Positions 6,592 to 6,932 of a stretch of 6,932 nt of DNA are shown here, in pieces (positions within the stretch are counted from its first letter, which is position 1; each line of letters begins with the position of its first letter). The stretch lies in NCBI GenBank assembly GCA_947424995.1, contig CANDYO010000107.1, forward strand, positions 1-6,932. The letters run 5' to 3'. The position numbers and the translations under genes are program-made. This DNA comes from Rickettsiales bacterium. GTDB lineage: Bacteria; Pseudomonadota; Alphaproteobacteria; Rickettsiales; CANDYO01. A model generated the notes under the pieces. The model was not told where the DNA came from and did no database searches. It saw nothing but the letters and a program-made list of their open reading frames with translations.

Positions 6592-6611
6592 AATCATGAA
6601 AATGATCTTTT
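6590..6611 (+). terminator. Possible weak terminator after the helix-turn-helix gene
   Basis: ATCAT (6593-6597), a GAAA loop and ATGAT (6602-6606), then TTTT at 6608-6611. With one bulged C at 6607 the T-run can pair with AAA at 6590-6592, just after the stop codon. The stem is short and AT-rich, so this is tentative. Confidence 0.25.
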
Positions 6612-6708
6612 AGCTTTCTCTTATATCATTATTAAGGTTAAGCATTTTATTCATTATTTGATCTATATTGCTTAATGAACAAGAAAATCCTTCAAGCGCC
6701 AGGCAGGC
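6610..6708 (-). pseudogene. Possible C-terminal gene remnant in the exon flanking the intron
   Basis: On the minus strand, a frame is open from just after TAA 6711-6709 to TAA 6612-6610. It starts ACLALEGFSCSLSNIDQIM and ends LNNDIRES. It has a protein-like composition and its upstream end is richer in GC than its surroundings, but 32 codons can stay open by chance. Two stop codons immediately upstream would mean it is a fragment rather than a complete gene. I recognise no family. The rest of 6592-6794 holds no gene I can support. Confidence 0.2.
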
Positions 6709-6797
6709 TTATTCTTAACCGGAGCAAACTATAAAACCTTAAAAATTCAAAATCTAGCTAAGCAAATATTACTGACAGCATAGCTGGTTATTTCGTC

Positions 6798-6832
6798 GGA
6801 TAGGGAAGCGGCATCGCTGCCGCTCCCCCTCC
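6798..6832 (-). ncRNA. Group II intron domain VI with branch-point adenosine
   Basis: The stem AGCGGCA/TGCCGCT is capped by a GCGA tetraloop and extended by G-rich/C-rich pairing. On its 3' strand one adenosine (complement of 6801) is left unpaired, with A-T, G-C, G-C pairs below it. It is the seventh base from the intron end at 6795, the expected place for the lariat branch point. Confidence 0.85.
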
Positions 6833-6835
6833 TAA

Positions 6836-6869
6836 GAACCGGACTTGATAGTTTCCCATCATCCGGCTC
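6836..6869 (-). ncRNA. Group II intron domain V
   Basis: Exactly 34 bases, the standard length. GAGCCGGA (6869-6862) pairs with TCCGGTTC (6843-6836), including one G-T pair; a two-base AG bulge (6845-6844) lies on the 3' side; the upper stem TGATGG/CTATCA is closed by a GAAA tetraloop. The AGC catalytic triad is present at bases 2-4. This is the catalytic core of the ribozyme and appears intact. Confidence 0.9.
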
Positions 6870-6932
6870 AAGCCTTTCTAGCAGCCTTCGACGAAGACCG
6901 AGCAGGAGTTTAAGTTGGTCGCCAATTTCTTT

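Larger units (their letters stand above)
6795..6932 (-). mobile_element. 3' end of a group II intron (partial, cut by the window edge)
   Basis: On the minus strand, the sequence ends with a domain V hairpin, a domain VI hairpin with bulged adenosine and the 3' terminus ...CTATCCGAC at 6795, as in bacterial group II introns that end CCGAY/AY. Group II introns are self-splicing ribozymes that move by reverse transcription using their own encoded reverse transcriptase/maturase. That protein would lie beyond 6932: one minus frame enters the window as RNWRPT and stops at TAA 6912-6910, which could be its last residues, but this is too short to prove. The segment is clearly richer in GC than the genes to its left, fitting recent acquisition. 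The 3' exon starts at 6794 and reads GAAATAACC on the minus strand. Whether the intron is complete cannot be judged. Confidence 0.85.

Noticed and set aside
6747..6932. A minus-strand frame open across the right edge (begins KEIGDQLKLLLGLRRR) and through the intron end
   Set aside because: It runs through domain V, domain VI and the intron-exon boundary, where RNA structure explains the sequence. It ends at a TGA in the exon and shows no reverse-transcriptase motifs.

Overview
The window looks like an accessory, effector-rich segment from an AT-rich, host-associated bacterium, most plausibly an alphaproteobacterial intracellular symbiont of the Rickettsiales/Holosporales kind. The lines of evidence are low GC, two ankyrin-repeat proteins, eukaryote-like C-terminal motifs, a small phage-type regulator and a group II intron end. 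The taxonomic call is inference; no universally conserved gene is present to settle it.

Layout. Positions 1-376 hold no confident gene; the first ~125 bases are richer in GC than what follows. A short plus-strand frame at 377-595 reads as a small gene broken by one TAA and meets the next gene tail to tail. The minus-strand gene at 590-4180 encodes a 1196-residue protein with two large ankyrin arrays. Between them is a domain resembling a serralysin-type (M10/metzincin) protease whose zinc and catalytic residues are all replaced. A 186-base divergent intergenic region with candidate promoters for both directions separates it from a plus-strand series. That series is a 311-residue unknown protein with a disordered, proline/threonine/basic tail (4367-5302); a 245-residue ankyrin protein ending in the CaaX box CVIM (5472-6209); and a 95-residue Cro/CI-type helix-turn-helix protein (6304-6591). 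Each of the first two plus-strand genes is followed by a convincing hairpin terminator, and the next gene has its own candidate promoter, so they are probably separate transcription units. The right edge (6795-6932) is the 3' end of a group II intron on the minus strand, with domain V, domain VI and the branch-point adenosine readable; its reverse transcriptase lies mostly or wholly outside the window.

How it may work together (inference). The three larger genes look like a small cluster of candidate secreted host-interaction proteins: a large ankyrin scaffold carrying a dead protease fold, an ankyrin protein that host enzymes could farnesylate and place on membranes, and a protein whose tail carries a possible nuclear-localisation motif and proline-directed phosphorylation motifs. 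The helix-turn-helix protein could regulate the cluster or be a phage remnant. The intron and broken frames at the edges suggest a region of active turnover.
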